From Pyropia yezoensis (lineage: Eukaryota; Rhodophyta; Bangiophyceae; Bangiales; Bangiaceae), in the NCBI GenBank assembly GCA_009829735.1, contig CM020618.1, forward strand, positions 1,119,796-1,183,795: a stretch of DNA of 64,000 nt, written 5' to 3'. A program made the position numbers and the translations under genes. A model generated the notes under the pieces. It was not told the origin of the DNA. It saw only the letters and a list, made by a program, of their open reading frames with translations, and searched no databases. Below are positions 36,259-48,128 of the stretch, one piece after another (position 1 is the stretch's first letter; every line of letters begins with the position of its first letter).

Positions 36259-39200
36259 TCACACAAAGTTATTGGTAAAGAAGCGGTGGTCGCGCCAGTC
36301 ACATGCATCAGAAGCAAAGCTCTTTGGGAAGCGACACACCCCAGCACGATCCACCCACTCCTCCCAGTCGTGCTCCACGCAGAGAACGTCAATGATCTCG
36401 TGCGAAGAAATGGCCGCAAGGGTGGGGCGTATCTTACCCTCCCGAACCAGGTGGCACCACTGAAGCCTCTCGCACCCGTATGCCGTGAAAGGACACTCAG
36501 GCACGGAGCTTGCGGTCTCAGCACAGTGCACCACGACCGTCCGACTGAGCGTGCCGTTGTGGGCCGCAATAATCGCGCGTGCCTGCCCCACTCCGACCGT
36601 CCCGTCTTCTGCTCGGTAGCGAACCCAGTCATACCAAGGGCGTCCCTTCAGGTCCGGGGTGGCCCAGACCATGGTGCGATCGCCGCGCGCCCGACGGATA
36701 TCAGCGTCTGGCAACAACATCCCGGACTGCGTCGTGATGAAGTCAGATGAAGCGCACTGCAGGGCCTCGTCCAATGTCACCATGCCAGACGCAGCTGCGA
36801 AGTCGGAGACGGAGCTGAGCGCCCCACGGGCACGCATACGACTCAATTTGGACGCCTTCTTGGAAGTCGCTTTTGATGTCTGCCGCTGTCGTGAGAGTCG
36901 TACGACGCTCTGGATCTGCTCCGTGAGCACCATCTGCAATGCCGCGTTATCACGACTCTTGTTCGTGAGTGTAAAAGCCAGCTTGACAAATTTGTGCAGG
37001 GCCTCGTTCACGCCCGTGTTGCCGTCTTGGAGGTTGCCTCGAAGGAAGAACTCGTCCAGTAGATGCGACACTGCGCGATGCAGCTTGGTTGTGTGCGAGG
37101 GCCCAAAGAGGGGCTGGTAGTCGTTCTCAATCCAACGACTCATACGACGACATACCGACTTGGCTTCCGCCCAGGTCTTCGGCCGCACATCAAAGGCGCT
37201 CTTCAATATCGCGGCGAGCTCGCAGAGCACCCACGTCAGGAGACGATGATGCTGCCCTCCTGCTCCAGACCGCCCGAACAAGCCCGCAGCTGCGAAAGGC
37301 AAGAAGTGAACCGCCTCACGGTGCTCCTTACCCTTCAAGGTAGCCTGTTTCTCTCCACTCTTGATGAAGTACCTGAGGTGCATTTGTAGAGAATCAAGTG
37401 CAAGAACCAGCCAGGGCGGTGACTAGAGATCAAATAAAACAGTCAGATATAGTGCATGCATCTCCAATGGAATGTAGCAACATCAAGATACAATCAGATC
37501 TCACGCAGCAGCGTCACAAGGATGAAGCTCTCACGACAAGCAAATCTTACCCCGGGAAGATGGATGGGACACGGTGCGTGGCGACTCGCGAACAAGAACC
37601 GCTTGTTAGCGATACGCACAGTCTCACCCGCTGTGCCGTGCAAAAGCTTCTTCGAACCGGCCAGCTCATGGGCAAAGGAATGTACACCTGTTTGTCAGCG
37701 TTCTACAGTGCGAGGTCCATGACCTGCCAATGGCAAAGGAAAGGAGAAAGTGGGGGACAGAGCATAAGCGAACGCAAGCAGAGGATTGTGCGAGTCAGTA
37801 CGTGTTACGGAGAAAGAGTGACGTGGCCACCAGCCCTCTTGCAGGAGAGAAATGTAGAGATGATACAATACAGATGCGTGACAATGACATGTACGGCAGC
37901 GTCCATGCAAGCAGCATCTGGCAATCACCAAAGAAACACAGGAGTATGGGAGCGTACGTGTAGTCGGTCAAACCCGAAGATCTGGTACAGCAGCAGCGGA
38001 CCAGAGCCGAGTCCCAGCCCAGGCGGCCAGTGCAGGTACAACGCAGTGGATGCTGTTGGCGGTCTCAATCGCATTGATAATGACACCATTGCCCCTTATT
38101 CCCCGCATGAGCGCTCCCTTGAGCTGCAGCTTGACAATCTTGAGCACGTTCCGCTTCTTTGGAGAATCTTCCTGGAAGGCCGCACCCCGCTCGACGTGGA
38201 GCGTGCCATACATGGTGTGCAGTCGTACGCGCTGCCGTGACGCCTTGAGGCACAAGACGTCCGCTCTTCTGGCTGGTCCGACACGTAGAGTATGAGTCTC
38301 GGAATGATCTTCACCACGGCACCGTCCGGCAATGTCATCTCGGCACCGAAATGGACTGGCGAGGATGGTATCTCGAAAGACCAGCGCGATGGTGCGTTGG
38401 AGGATCTCCGCCCGAGCCTCTGCAGCCTTTGACAAAGACATTGCCTCGTACCGCGACCGTACTTGGGGCATGTATGCCACGACGACCCATTCTGGTTCCT
38501 TGGTCACGATGTTCATCACTCTCATACGCAGCGGATACGCAGACACACCTGCAAGAAATACAATGGGCCGACACAGCGATGGCCAAATCAACAGTTCGCA
38601 CGCTCCGTCAGTACAAGTTACGACGAGACGTATGGAGAAGCACAAGCTGTGCTGATGACAGCAAATGAGGTCATGATGCGGTCAGTAGTGACACGCAGTG
38701 TGGTAGTACGAAAATCAATCCCAGTGAGAAAACGTACCACCAGAAGAGGTTACAACCGTCCCATCTGAGTACAGCGCCAGTGCAAGCATCTGTGCGCACA
38801 GCCCAAACACGCGCTTGACGTCCGCCCGCCTGAGCTCCGTAGGCATGGCCGTCAAAGAACTCACGCAGTACGTCTCCGTCTTGCATCACCGGGGAGGCTG
38901 GAACAATGTCTCCAGTGGCAACAGATGGCGTGCAATGCGCACATGCGGACGTGGGCGTCGTAGTCCCGGGGTCGACGTCTTGCGAGCTTCTTCCGACTGC
39001 ATCTGGTCCGTTCTGGGATCCGTCTTGACTGTAATGGACGCCAGCCGCACAAGCACAATCCTCCGAGCCCCGCTCCCACCTGACGGTTGCGGCCGCCGTA
39101 AGACATTCTTGCACGACCTTCAGACCCTTGCGAAGGAGGATACGATGGAACCCACCTTCGTCGTCACGACGGCCTCCATCCACCCCAGCTTCCGCAGCAT

Positions 39201-39991
39201 GCGCCTCTTCTCGTTCCGCACTGCAGTCTTGAGCGACGATGGCGTGGGGAACGCGACCTTGAACGGCAATGTCGTTGAGCCAGTCGCCCGCTCCACCGAC
39301 AAGCACATCTGATGAGCTGCGGCAATGCGCGTCTCAGACATGGTACAAGCGTTGGCAAACACGTCGCGCAGCGATGGGGTGACGAAAGCAAATGTGTCCG
39401 TCGGAGCGTTGTCCTCGTACACAGCACGACAGCGCTCCTCATCACCAACCTCATCGAGGTAGTCCAACACCTTGCGCAGAGCGTTTCACCGAGGTCCCCC
39501 TCACAGACGACGGGAGAGGCGTGATCCGCAAAAGCAGCACCGTGCAAATCATTAGCGGCACGCATCTCTGCTGATCTGACCACATCTGGATGTTCCCCGC
39601 TCACACAATCATCAGAGCTGGAGTCACTCGGCGCCGACGCGTCACTGTCGTATGCCGAGGAGCTTTCTCCTTGCGAGTCCCAGTCGTTCTCTCCCGCACC
39701 ATCTCCACCGTCACCCCTCTCCTCAGCATCCCCGAAATCCTCCTCCTCTTCGGAATCATCTCCCCCGCCCCCACCCACCAAATCATGATCGATATCCTCC
39801 TCCTCGCCAGTCCCATCTCCACCACCGGCCACCCCATCATCCTCTTCTGAGCTCCCCATGGCCAAGCTCCTCGCAGTCCCAGCTTCTGCAGCATCATCTG
39901 CAAGCCTGTGCCGCTTGCGCAGGTGACGGCCAAGGTGGCAGGGACTAAGAAGACGACCGTCATCACAACCGTCTACGGTACACCGCTTCAT
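36259..39991 (-). pseudogene. Plavaka-type transposase, version 2, frameshifted
   Basis: Same exon plan as 24361-28089: exon 1 39991-38738, exon 2 38548-37958, a short exon 3 within 37550-37730, and a final exon ending at 36259. Single-base indels break exon 1 (near 39475 and 39147) and exon 2 (near 38165 and 38250-38330). The final exon is open and nearly identical to version 1, with a few amino-acid substitutions. The breaks could be sequencing error or real allelic decay. The type is given as pseudogene only because the sequence as printed cannot encode the full protein. Confidence 0.6.
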
Positions 39992-40691
39992 ACCAGGAAC
40001 GCGATCAGCCCCCCCCCCCCCCGTCCCCCCCCTCCTCCCCCTGTGGCGTCGGGCTCACGCCAGTAAAGCGGGGAAGACGAGGATGCGTCGCGTCACACGC
40101 CTGGAATGCGGGGAAGACGAGGCTGCGTCGCCCATGGGGTAGAGATGCCGGTAGGTGCGTCGCCCATGCGGCAGACGTGGAAGAGCCCAGGCGAAGTCAC
40201 GCGCGTCGCCCCGTCAGGCAGACGTGGATGAGCGCCGGCGAAGTCACCATCGCAAGGACTCTCGGGATTGATAATGCGCGCCCCACCGACACCACCCACT
40301 CAGTACATATATTCGATTTCCAGCATACAGGGCTTAACAAATAAATGGATTCACTCGTCCACCTGCACTGCGGAACGCTTCAGCGCATTGGCAGTGCTCC
40401 AGAGTTTTCGGGCAAACGCCGATCACCCAAATGTTCATGGCTGTCTTGAAAACTAGCGTGTGTCCATGCGATTGGGCTGTGGCGTGGACCACAGAGCATA
40501 AACCACGAATCTGTGCGTGAAGGTGCGATTTAGAGATGTTTTTCAGAAGTACGGCGTACAACTGTCGGAACGAATACAAAAATGCAATGTGGCATGATGA
40601 CGGAATTTTGTAGTTCTGAAAATTGTCTCACAAGTTTCTGTCTTAAACTACAGTACGGCTGGTGTATGTTGGATAAGATATGAGGGAAGGT

Positions 40692-40692
<1 letters not shown>

Positions 40693-40733
<41 letters not shown>
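40693..40733 (+). repeat. Uninterrupted G41 tract
   Basis: Forty-one consecutive G at the position matching G34 in version 1. The length difference fits allelic slippage or unreliable homopolymer calling. Confidence 0.9.
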
Positions 40734-40734
<1 letters not shown>

Positions 40735-41178
40735 GGAGGAGGAGGAGGAAAGCCCGGGTCGGGTGGTGGAGTTCGCCACGAGGAGCAGGTGGCGTGGGAT
40801 GGATGCGGGGACGGTGAGCCCGGCCGGCGCAGGTCCCGGCTGTGGTGGCACGGCGGGGACGGTTGTGGCGGCGGCGGGTCATCACGGCCAGCTTTGGCAT
40901 GCTGGCGCCCCGGCATCCACTGTTGTCTTTGTCGCCGTCAACAATTGGGCTCGTGTACGGTGCTTTCAATTGGTGCTGGCGTCGCCAGATGCGGCCAAAT
41001 GCAAACCCCGTTCCGTGCAGTGCATATGCAGTGTGCATGCATTTTGAGGGCCTGACTATCCTGTGACTGTGGGAGGCCCGCCGTCGTTGGCGGGCGGACC
41101 GCGCATCTCCCCTGGGCGGGCCGTCGGCGCAGCTCCCTAGGGGGTGTGCTGAATTGCGGCTTGCCGTGGTGCACTGCC

Positions 41179-44100
41179 ATGCACCGCGCGGTACTTCGTG
41201 CGTTCGGCCCTGCGGTTGCCGGCGACGCGCTGGGTGTGGCCAGCAGCGATCCAGCGGTGGGCACCGTGGGGGAGGAGGCTGCCGATCCGTCCTTGCGCGC
41301 GGCGGCGGCTGGCGTGGGCGCGGGGGACGCGGAGGCGGGGGGCTGCCGATCCGGTCCGAGTGCGCGGCGGCGGGGGCGGGGAAGGCGGCGGCTAGCGGCG
41401 CGGCCGCATCGGCGGAGCGGCGAGGGCTGCCGATCCGGCTGTTGGCGCGGGGGGGTGGTGGCGGCGGCGGCGATCCGTCGGTGGGCGCGGGGGTGGCGGC
41501 GGCGGTGACCGATCCGGCTGTTGGCGCGGGGGTGGTGGCGGCGGCGGCCGATCCGTCGGTGGGCGCGGGGGTGGCGGCGGCGGTGGCCGATCCGTCGGTG
41601 GGCGCGGGGGTGGCGGCGGCCGGTGACCGATCCGGCTGTTGGCGCGGGGGTGGTGGCGGCGGCCGGCCGATCCGTCGGTGGGCGCGGGGTGGCGGCGGCG
41701 GCGGCCGATCCGTCGGTGGGCGCGGGGGTGGCGGCGGCGGTGACCGATCCGGCTGTTGGCGCGGGGGTGGTGGCGGCGGCGGCCGATCCGTCGGTGGGCG
41801 CGGGGGTGGTGGTGGCGCCGGCCGATCCGGCTGTTGACGCGGAGGTGGTGGTGGCGCCGGCTGGCCGCGCGGTGTTGGGCGCGGCGGTGGTGGAGGCGGG
41901 GGAGGCGGCGGGCTGGCGGCGCGGCGCCGGCTGGCGCGGCGGCCGGCTGCATCTGGCCCCCGGCGGGGGACGCGGCTGGGGTTCCCTTGAGGGAGGAGGC
42001 GGCTGGCGACGCGGCGTCGGCTGCATCTGCCCGAGCGGCGGGAGAATCGGCGGGGGACGCGGCTGGGGTGCCCGTGAGGGAGGAGGCGGCTGCTTCTGGC
42101 CCCCTTGCGGGGGACGCGGCTGGGGTGCCCGTGAGGGGGGAGGTGGCTGGCGACGTGGCGTCGGCTGTGGCGGCGGGGGCGGCGCGCGACGTACCGGAGG
42201 ACGTGCTGGGGGACGCGGCTGGGGACGTGCTGAGGAACGCGGCGGGTGACGGGGCGGCGGACGGGGCGGGGGACGCGGCTGGCGCCAAGGCGTCTGACGG
42301 CGCGGCGGCTGCATCTCGCTGTGTTGCGGCTGCATCTGGTGGCGCGGCGGCGGACGCTGGCCGCTTGGCGACGGCGGTGGGCGACGTCCCGGCGCACGTG
42401 CTGGGGATCGCAGCGGGGGACGTGGCGTCGGCTGTGGCGGCGGGGGCGGCGCGCGACATACCGGTGGACGTGCTGGGGGACGCGGCTGGGGACGTGCTGA
42501 GGAACGCGGCGGGGTGACGGGGCGGCGGACGGGCGGGGGACGCGGCTGGCGCCAAGGCGTCTGACGGCGCGGCGGCTGCATCTCGCTGTGTTGCGGCTGC
42601 ATCTGGTGGCGCGGCGGCGGACGCTGGCCTCTTGGCGACGGCGGTGGGCGACGTCCCGGCGCACGTACTGGGGATCGCAGCGGGGGACGTGGCGTCGGCT
42701 GTGGCGGCGGGGGCGGCGCGCGACATACCGGTGGACGTGCTGGGGGACGCGGCTGGGGACGTGCTGAGGAACGCGGCGGATGACGGGGCGGCGGACGGGG
42801 CGGGGGACGCGGCTGGAGCCAAGGCGTCTGACGGCGCGGCGGCTGCATCTCGCTGTGTTGCGGCTGCATCTGGTGGCGCGGCGGCGGACGCTGGCCGCTT
42901 GGCGACGGCGGTGGGCGACGTCCGGCGCACGTGCTGGGGATCGCAGCGGGGGACGAGGCGGGCGAGGGTGCGGACGGCGAAGTGGCGGCTCGGCCGGCGC
43001 TTTGGGTGGTGTCAACCACTCCCTGGCCCGGGGCGAGCGCGCAGACGCTGCCGGGCGTCGTCGACCACTGCCGAGATGGCGGGGCAGGCCCGAGGGGCTG
43101 CCGCACCGAGCTCCGGTGGCCGAGGGGCGGTCAAGGCGGGGCGGGGGGGGGCCTCGGCAGGGCGGGGGGCGGCCAAGGCAGGGCGGGGGGCGGCCAAGGC
43201 GGGGCGCGGCGCGTCGGCCGCAGGGCGGGCGGCGGCAAAAGCTGTTACGGGGGCCGCTGTGTCGGGGGCAGGGCGCGGCGCGTCGGCTGCAGGGCGGGCG
43301 CGGCGAAAGCCGGAACGGAGGCCGCAGGGTCGGCCAAAGCCGGAACGGGGGCCGCTGTGTCGAGGGCAGGGCGCGGCGCGTCGACCGCCAGGTCAAGGGG
43401 GGGGCGGACGGGGGCGCCGGCCTCCACTGCATCTCCTCCTCGTCTGCGCCAGTCGACGCTCACGCAAGCGGGCGCGACCGACGCCCTAAAGAGGCTCTCT
43501 GCCGCACGTGGCGGCGCGCGTGGCGCGGCTGCGGCCGCACGTGGTGGCGCGCGTGGCGCGGCCACGGCCACGCATGGCGGCGAGCGTGGCGCGGCTGCGG
43601 CCGCACGTTGCGGCGCGCGTGGCGCGGCCGCGGCCGCGCGTGGCGGTGCGCGTGGCGGCGCGCGTGGCGCGGCCGCGGCCGCGCGTGGCGGCACGCGTGG
43701 CGCGGTCGCTCCCGCGGCGGAGAAGGTAAGCTCGTGTGCATCTTTTTCTTCATCATGGCGCAGCGGTGCCCTTTGGCGTTCCTTGGCTTGGGTTGACGGT
43801 GTGACTCTTTTTTGTGTCGTGGTCGGTGGCCGCTTCTAACTTCCGTGTCCCCCGTGTTGTTTGTGCCCCACGCTCGTCCTGGTTGGTCGCCGCGTCTATC
43901 TCCCGTGTCCCCTGAGTTGTTTGTGTGCCTCGCTCCAATGACTGTGCTGCACAGGCTGGAAAGAGAAAGATCGGACGGCAAGCGCAGGCTAGCAAGGAGG
44001 CGTCAGGCAGTTGCTCGGTTACGTTCGCGCAACCTGCGTGGCTCCTTTTGGCAGCACCTTTGTGTCATCTGCATTGCATATGAGCATTTGTCCTCTGTGA

Positions 44101-46450
44101 TGCCTCATGTGGTGTCAACTGGACCCACATCTCACTCACATTGAGGCCCATCTGGATTACCGTATCGCTTCTCAAACGACGTGTGTCCCCGCCCCCCTTG
44201 CATTCTCATGATACGTACGACGCAGTCATCTGCAGAGGATCCTGCACCTGCACCGAAGCGTCCAAAGTACGCTCCACAAGGCAAGAAGCGGCGGCGCTCG
44301 ATGAGGGAGACATTGCTCCGGGAGCTGGCACCTCCCGGCGACAGCGACGAGGATGGCGGGGGACGACTCGGACGGGTCCGCCGCGGCGGCCCTAGAAGAG
44401 CGGGACGCTGCGCAGGCGCGCGCCATGGAGGCCGCTGTGAAAGCCGCCGATGCCGCCAGGAAGGGAGTCCCGAGGGCGCCCGTTAGGCGGAAGGGGATGA
44501 CCAAGGCTGCGCCCCAGGCTGCGCCGCCGCCTTCCACGAAGGGCAAAGGCAAGGGACCGGCTGCACCGAAGAAGGGCAAGAAACTGGCTCTTCTTGCCAC
44601 GAACGCGTCGCGGACGGGTGAAAGGAGCAAGCCGACGAGGGCCCAAGGTGAGTTGGCCGGGCCGGCCCTGACGCTCGCCGTCCGCCGGGAGGTGACCGCG
44701 CGCACCATCGCGCTCTTTAGCAATCCGCAGGACGCCGACGACGTCTTGTTGTGCAACGACGACGCGCGGGCCATGTACATTGCCAGCATCATGGCGGTGG
44801 CGCCGGCCAGCATGGAGCGGGCGGAAGAGTTGGCGCGTCAGGTGGCGGCGGTCAACGCGCGGCCGAAGAAGGAGGAGACCAGCAGCGCGACGCGCACGAC
44901 GGACATTCTGGGGCAATGTGCCCAGGCGCGGTCCACGGCGTACCACAGCTTGTGCACTTGGGTGTGGTCGTCGTGGACTGCTATGGTGGAGTACGAGTCG
45001 ACGGAGGTGGACAACAGGGGCAACAACGAGAGCAAGCGCACGGCAGCCATCGGGACGTGGTGGCTGAAGGGGAGGCGCTACCTCAACACCAAGAGCGGGC
45101 GCCCTGCGCTGTACAACTTGTGCGCCGCGTACATCAATCGGTACGGTATGGAAGACGCCTACACGGACCAGTACCACAAGGGGCGTCGGGTGCTCAGCCT
45201 GTTGCTCGCCGTCATTGCCCTGATCGTCGCGAAGGTATGGACCGTGCCCCTATGTTGTGTGTGTGGGTGTGTGTGTGGATGTGTGTGTGTCGTGTGAACT
45301 TTGTCTCTGTCGTTGTATATCATGTCATTCGGCACCATCTGGCGCCATGCGTCATTGGACTGCATCTTACTCTGCATTGGGCTGCATCTGACCTGTCTTG
45401 GGCCCTCTGTTTTTTCTTGGTGACTGCATCTCTCTGGCATGTGGTGTGATTGTGACTGCTGCAGATTCGGTCCCAGCTTCTCCTCGACGTCTACGGACTG
45501 TCGGCATTGAAGAAGATGATGGGAGGCCTGAACCCGTCGCACCGGCGCGTACTTCTGTGAGGAGCTCACCGCGCTGCATGCCGCGGCTGTCAAGCCCGGC
45601 TGCCAGTGGGTCAAGCTGTTTGCCACCGACGTGAAGGAAACCCTTTCTGCGCGGCGGTGAGGACCCAGACTCTACGCTGGGGCACCACCACGAAGGTGGA
45701 CAAGATCGGGCGGCGGCACGCTTTACCACGGGGTCCAGTCCTCCTTGCAAGCCATCCTGAACCTGCTGAACGACGATAGCGACTCGGAGGAGTCTGACTT
45801 GTCGTCCGACGATGACGTCGTCCACGTCGTCATCCCGGTGACGGCGACAGCGCCGTCATCTCGCGACGCGAAGCGCCGGGAGCGCCCATGTCGGTGGCTC
45901 GGGTGGGGGGGGGGGGCAGCGGGGATGCCGGCAGTCAAGGCCGAGATCGTTGAACCCGGCGTTGCTCATGACTTCTCCTCGTGGTATTCGGTTTCTTCGG
46001 AACGACTCCTACGAGCAGGAGTCGGACGACTCCTACGTGAGGTTTGACGAGGGGCCATGGAGGACGCCGAGTTTCTGGACTCGGAGCTGAGGATGGAGGA
46101 CCTGAAGGACCTCGACGCGTCGCACGATCATTTTGAGTATAGGTACACGAAGTTTGGTGGGTCTGATGGTGAGGAGGCAGGGGGTGGAGAGGACGGAGAA
46201 GCGGCGGCGGAGGACGAGGACGAGGAGGTGGCGAGGAGGAGGAGGAGGACGGGGCGGAGGATAAGGGGGAGGAGGAGGAGGAGGGGAGGAGAGGAGGAGA
46301 AGGAGGCGGAAGAGGAGGAGGGGGAGGGGAGGAGGATGAGGAGGGGCAGGAGGAGGGGGGAGGAGAGGAGGGGAGGAGGAAAAGGGGAGGGAGGAGGAGG
46401 AGGAGGGGCGAGGAGAAGGGCGAGGGAGACGGAGGGTGACGGAGGGCTTA
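41179..46450 (+). CDS. Large unknown repeat protein, version 2, frameshifted
   Basis: Counterpart of 29269-34074 with the same start, intron borders and core. It has three copies of the 89-codon repeat at 42152-42951 instead of one, and fewer acidic and polyglycine codons at the C-terminus, where the frame degrades after about 46225. Numerous indels fall in the repeat region (near 41340, 41450, 41620, 41935 and 42515) and around 45540-45720. At two points it reads in frame where version 1 does not (extra A near 44264 and 45592), so neither printed copy is error-free. The stop position is uncertain. Confidence 0.5.
42152..42951 (+). repeat. 267-bp (89-codon) coding minisatellite, three units
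   Basis: Units begin GACGTGGCGTCGGCTGTGG at 42152, 42419 and 42686; the third is one base short. The version 1 gene has a single unit around 30239-30505. The unit length is a multiple of three, so copy number can change without breaking the frame. Each unit encodes an Ala/Gly/Asp/Val-rich segment with DVASAVAAGAARD near its start. Confidence 0.85.
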
Positions 46451-46706
46451 AGAGAGCGACGCCGGCGAGAGAGCAGCAAGGGCACCACGTGACTCGCGTC
46501 GGTCTGTACTTGCTTCGTGCCCGCACCGGCTTGGTGAGATACCACCCATGTGTACGCATGGCCTACATTTGGTGTGCGAAGGACTGCATTAGACGTCGTT
46601 TGGATGCATGATGCGATCACAATGTGGTTGAGGAGAACCCAGTTTGTTGATCAATAGCGGTCGACGGTCGGTAGCGTGGTTGAGAGCCTGAGCTGGTGAT
46701 GAAGGC

Positions 46707-46737
<31 letters not shown>

Positions 46738-46800
46738 AGCTCGATGGGGGGGAGGGGGTGAAGTAGGGGTGTGGAGGGGGGGTACCGGCGGGTCCTGCCC

Positions 46801-47300
46801 NNNNNNNNNNNNNNNNNNNNNNNNNNNNNNNNNNNNNNNNNNNNNNNNNNNNNNNNNNNNNNNNNNNNNNNNNNNNNNNNNNNNNNNNNNNNNNNNNNNN
46901 NNNNNNNNNNNNNNNNNNNNNNNNNNNNNNNNNNNNNNNNNNNNNNNNNNNNNNNNNNNNNNNNNNNNNNNNNNNNNNNNNNNNNNNNNNNNNNNNNNNN
47001 NNNNNNNNNNNNNNNNNNNNNNNNNNNNNNNNNNNNNNNNNNNNNNNNNNNNNNNNNNNNNNNNNNNNNNNNNNNNNNNNNNNNNNNNNNNNNNNNNNNN
47101 NNNNNNNNNNNNNNNNNNNNNNNNNNNNNNNNNNNNNNNNNNNNNNNNNNNNNNNNNNNNNNNNNNNNNNNNNNNNNNNNNNNNNNNNNNNNNNNNNNNN
47201 NNNNNNNNNNNNNNNNNNNNNNNNNNNNNNNNNNNNNNNNNNNNNNNNNNNNNNNNNNNNNNNNNNNNNNNNNNNNNNNNNNNNNNNNNNNNNNNNNNNN
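46801..47300. other. Assembly gap, 500 N
   Basis: Exactly 500 N. It ends 17 bp to the left of a retrotransposon LTR. Confidence 0.95.
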
Positions 47301-47317
47301 ATGTGTGGGTCCAGGAG
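47301..47317 (-). mobile_element. Sliver of element C left of the B insertion
   Basis: Seventeen bases ending in AGGAG (47313-47317), the target duplication repeated at 56698-56702 on the other side of element B. By position it is the continuation of element C gag; the rest is in the gap. Confidence 0.6.
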
Positions 47318-47784
47318 TGTGGCAAAAACCACTTGCACACACAGTACCCAAGTTGGGGCGGTGTGCGAGGCTGCCTCCCGTGTCGGGGGAACCGGAAGAA
47401 GTGCAAGTCGCACACACTCTATCCCTGTTGTGGGGCAATCCCCCACGGACAAACAAGAAGATGGTGTGTGGTCCAACAGTTTCTTGGTCGGGACGGGGGA
47501 CGCAGGGCCAAGCCCCGCTGTCCCTCCCCTTATCCCCCCAGGGTCCACTCAGAATCTCGCCACTCAGAATCTCCCACCCAGCACCTGCCCACCGGGCCAC
47601 ACGAAAATTCAAGACGATAAATGCAGAAAACCCTCAAATCCAAGTTGGATTTACTACTAAGCTAACTATCCCGAACTTAGGGAATATGGACCCAAAAATG
47701 CAGGGGGAGGAACGGATCAGGCTAGTGGCCTGCCGCCCCTTGCATGGCACGTGTTGCCCCCTACCTGGGGTCAATACTGCCACA
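47318..47784 (-). repeat. 3' LTR of element B
   Basis: 467 bp, ends TGTGGCA and TGCCACA as 7-bp inverted repeats. It matches 56230-56697 and 9947-10415. Confidence 0.95.
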
Positions 47785-47799
47785 CTCCCCTCTCCTCAG
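47785..47799 (-). other. Polypurine tract of element B
   Basis: Read on the minus strand this is CTGAGGAGAGGGGAG directly before the 3' LTR start TGTGGCAG, the standard position for plus-strand priming. The same bases lie at 10416-10430 in B1. Confidence 0.75.
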
Positions 47800-48128
47800 T
47801 TCCGACCGACCCGGTCGGCCCCTGTGAGGGGGTGCGTAAACGCACGTCTCGGCGTTGGGGGGGACGCGACTTGCTGTCCCCCCCTTGAGTACGTAACGCG
47901 GATGTGGAGGCGGTCACGTTGGCCGCCCCTCTCCTCAAGCTTTGCCCACTTGGCAGCTTGCTCTCCTCGGTTCACACCTCACCACCACCACCACTTCTCC
48001 TTCACCTTACACGGGGCCACCCCACGCTGGGAGGCCACCCGTTTACCCCACGATCCGAGTCCCCCCTCAACTCGAGGCGGGTCTCGTGCCGCGATAGCCA
48101 GACGTCTCTCCCCAACTTGGGGAGAGCC
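47800..48128. other. Leader of the element B antisense ORF
   Basis: About 330 bp between the polypurine tract and the aORF start codon, without an ORF of its own. It contains inverted repeats CCGACC/GGTCGG (47806-47818), GTGCGT/ACGCAC (47832-47845) and a 10-nt-arm hairpin at 48106-48126, three bases before the ATG. It would be the 5' leader of any transcript made from the 3' LTR towards the aORF. Confidence 0.45.

Larger units (their letters stand above)
35725..46800. repeat. Duplicated block, version 2 (entire contig 3)
   Basis: The whole contig matches 23829-34426 in the same orientation. It differs by substitutions (for example AACACG to AGCACG near 36350, and changes near 36716 and 36782), many 1-nt indels and two extra copies of a 267-bp unit. 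Because it starts and ends inside the match and is bounded by gaps, an allelic or alternative contig placed in series explains it better than a tandem duplication. Confidence 0.85.

Noticed and set aside
40643-43432. A 929-codon minus-strand open frame, Pro/Arg/His-rich
   Set aside because: It is the antisense of the Ala/Gly-rich repeat gene; GC-rich repeats lack stops on all strands. No domain, and the plus-strand frame has supported introns and a codon-like core.
35725-46800. True tandem duplication of the transposon block
   Set aside because: Not excluded, but a contig wholly contained in another and flanked by gaps is better explained by an unpurged haplotig.
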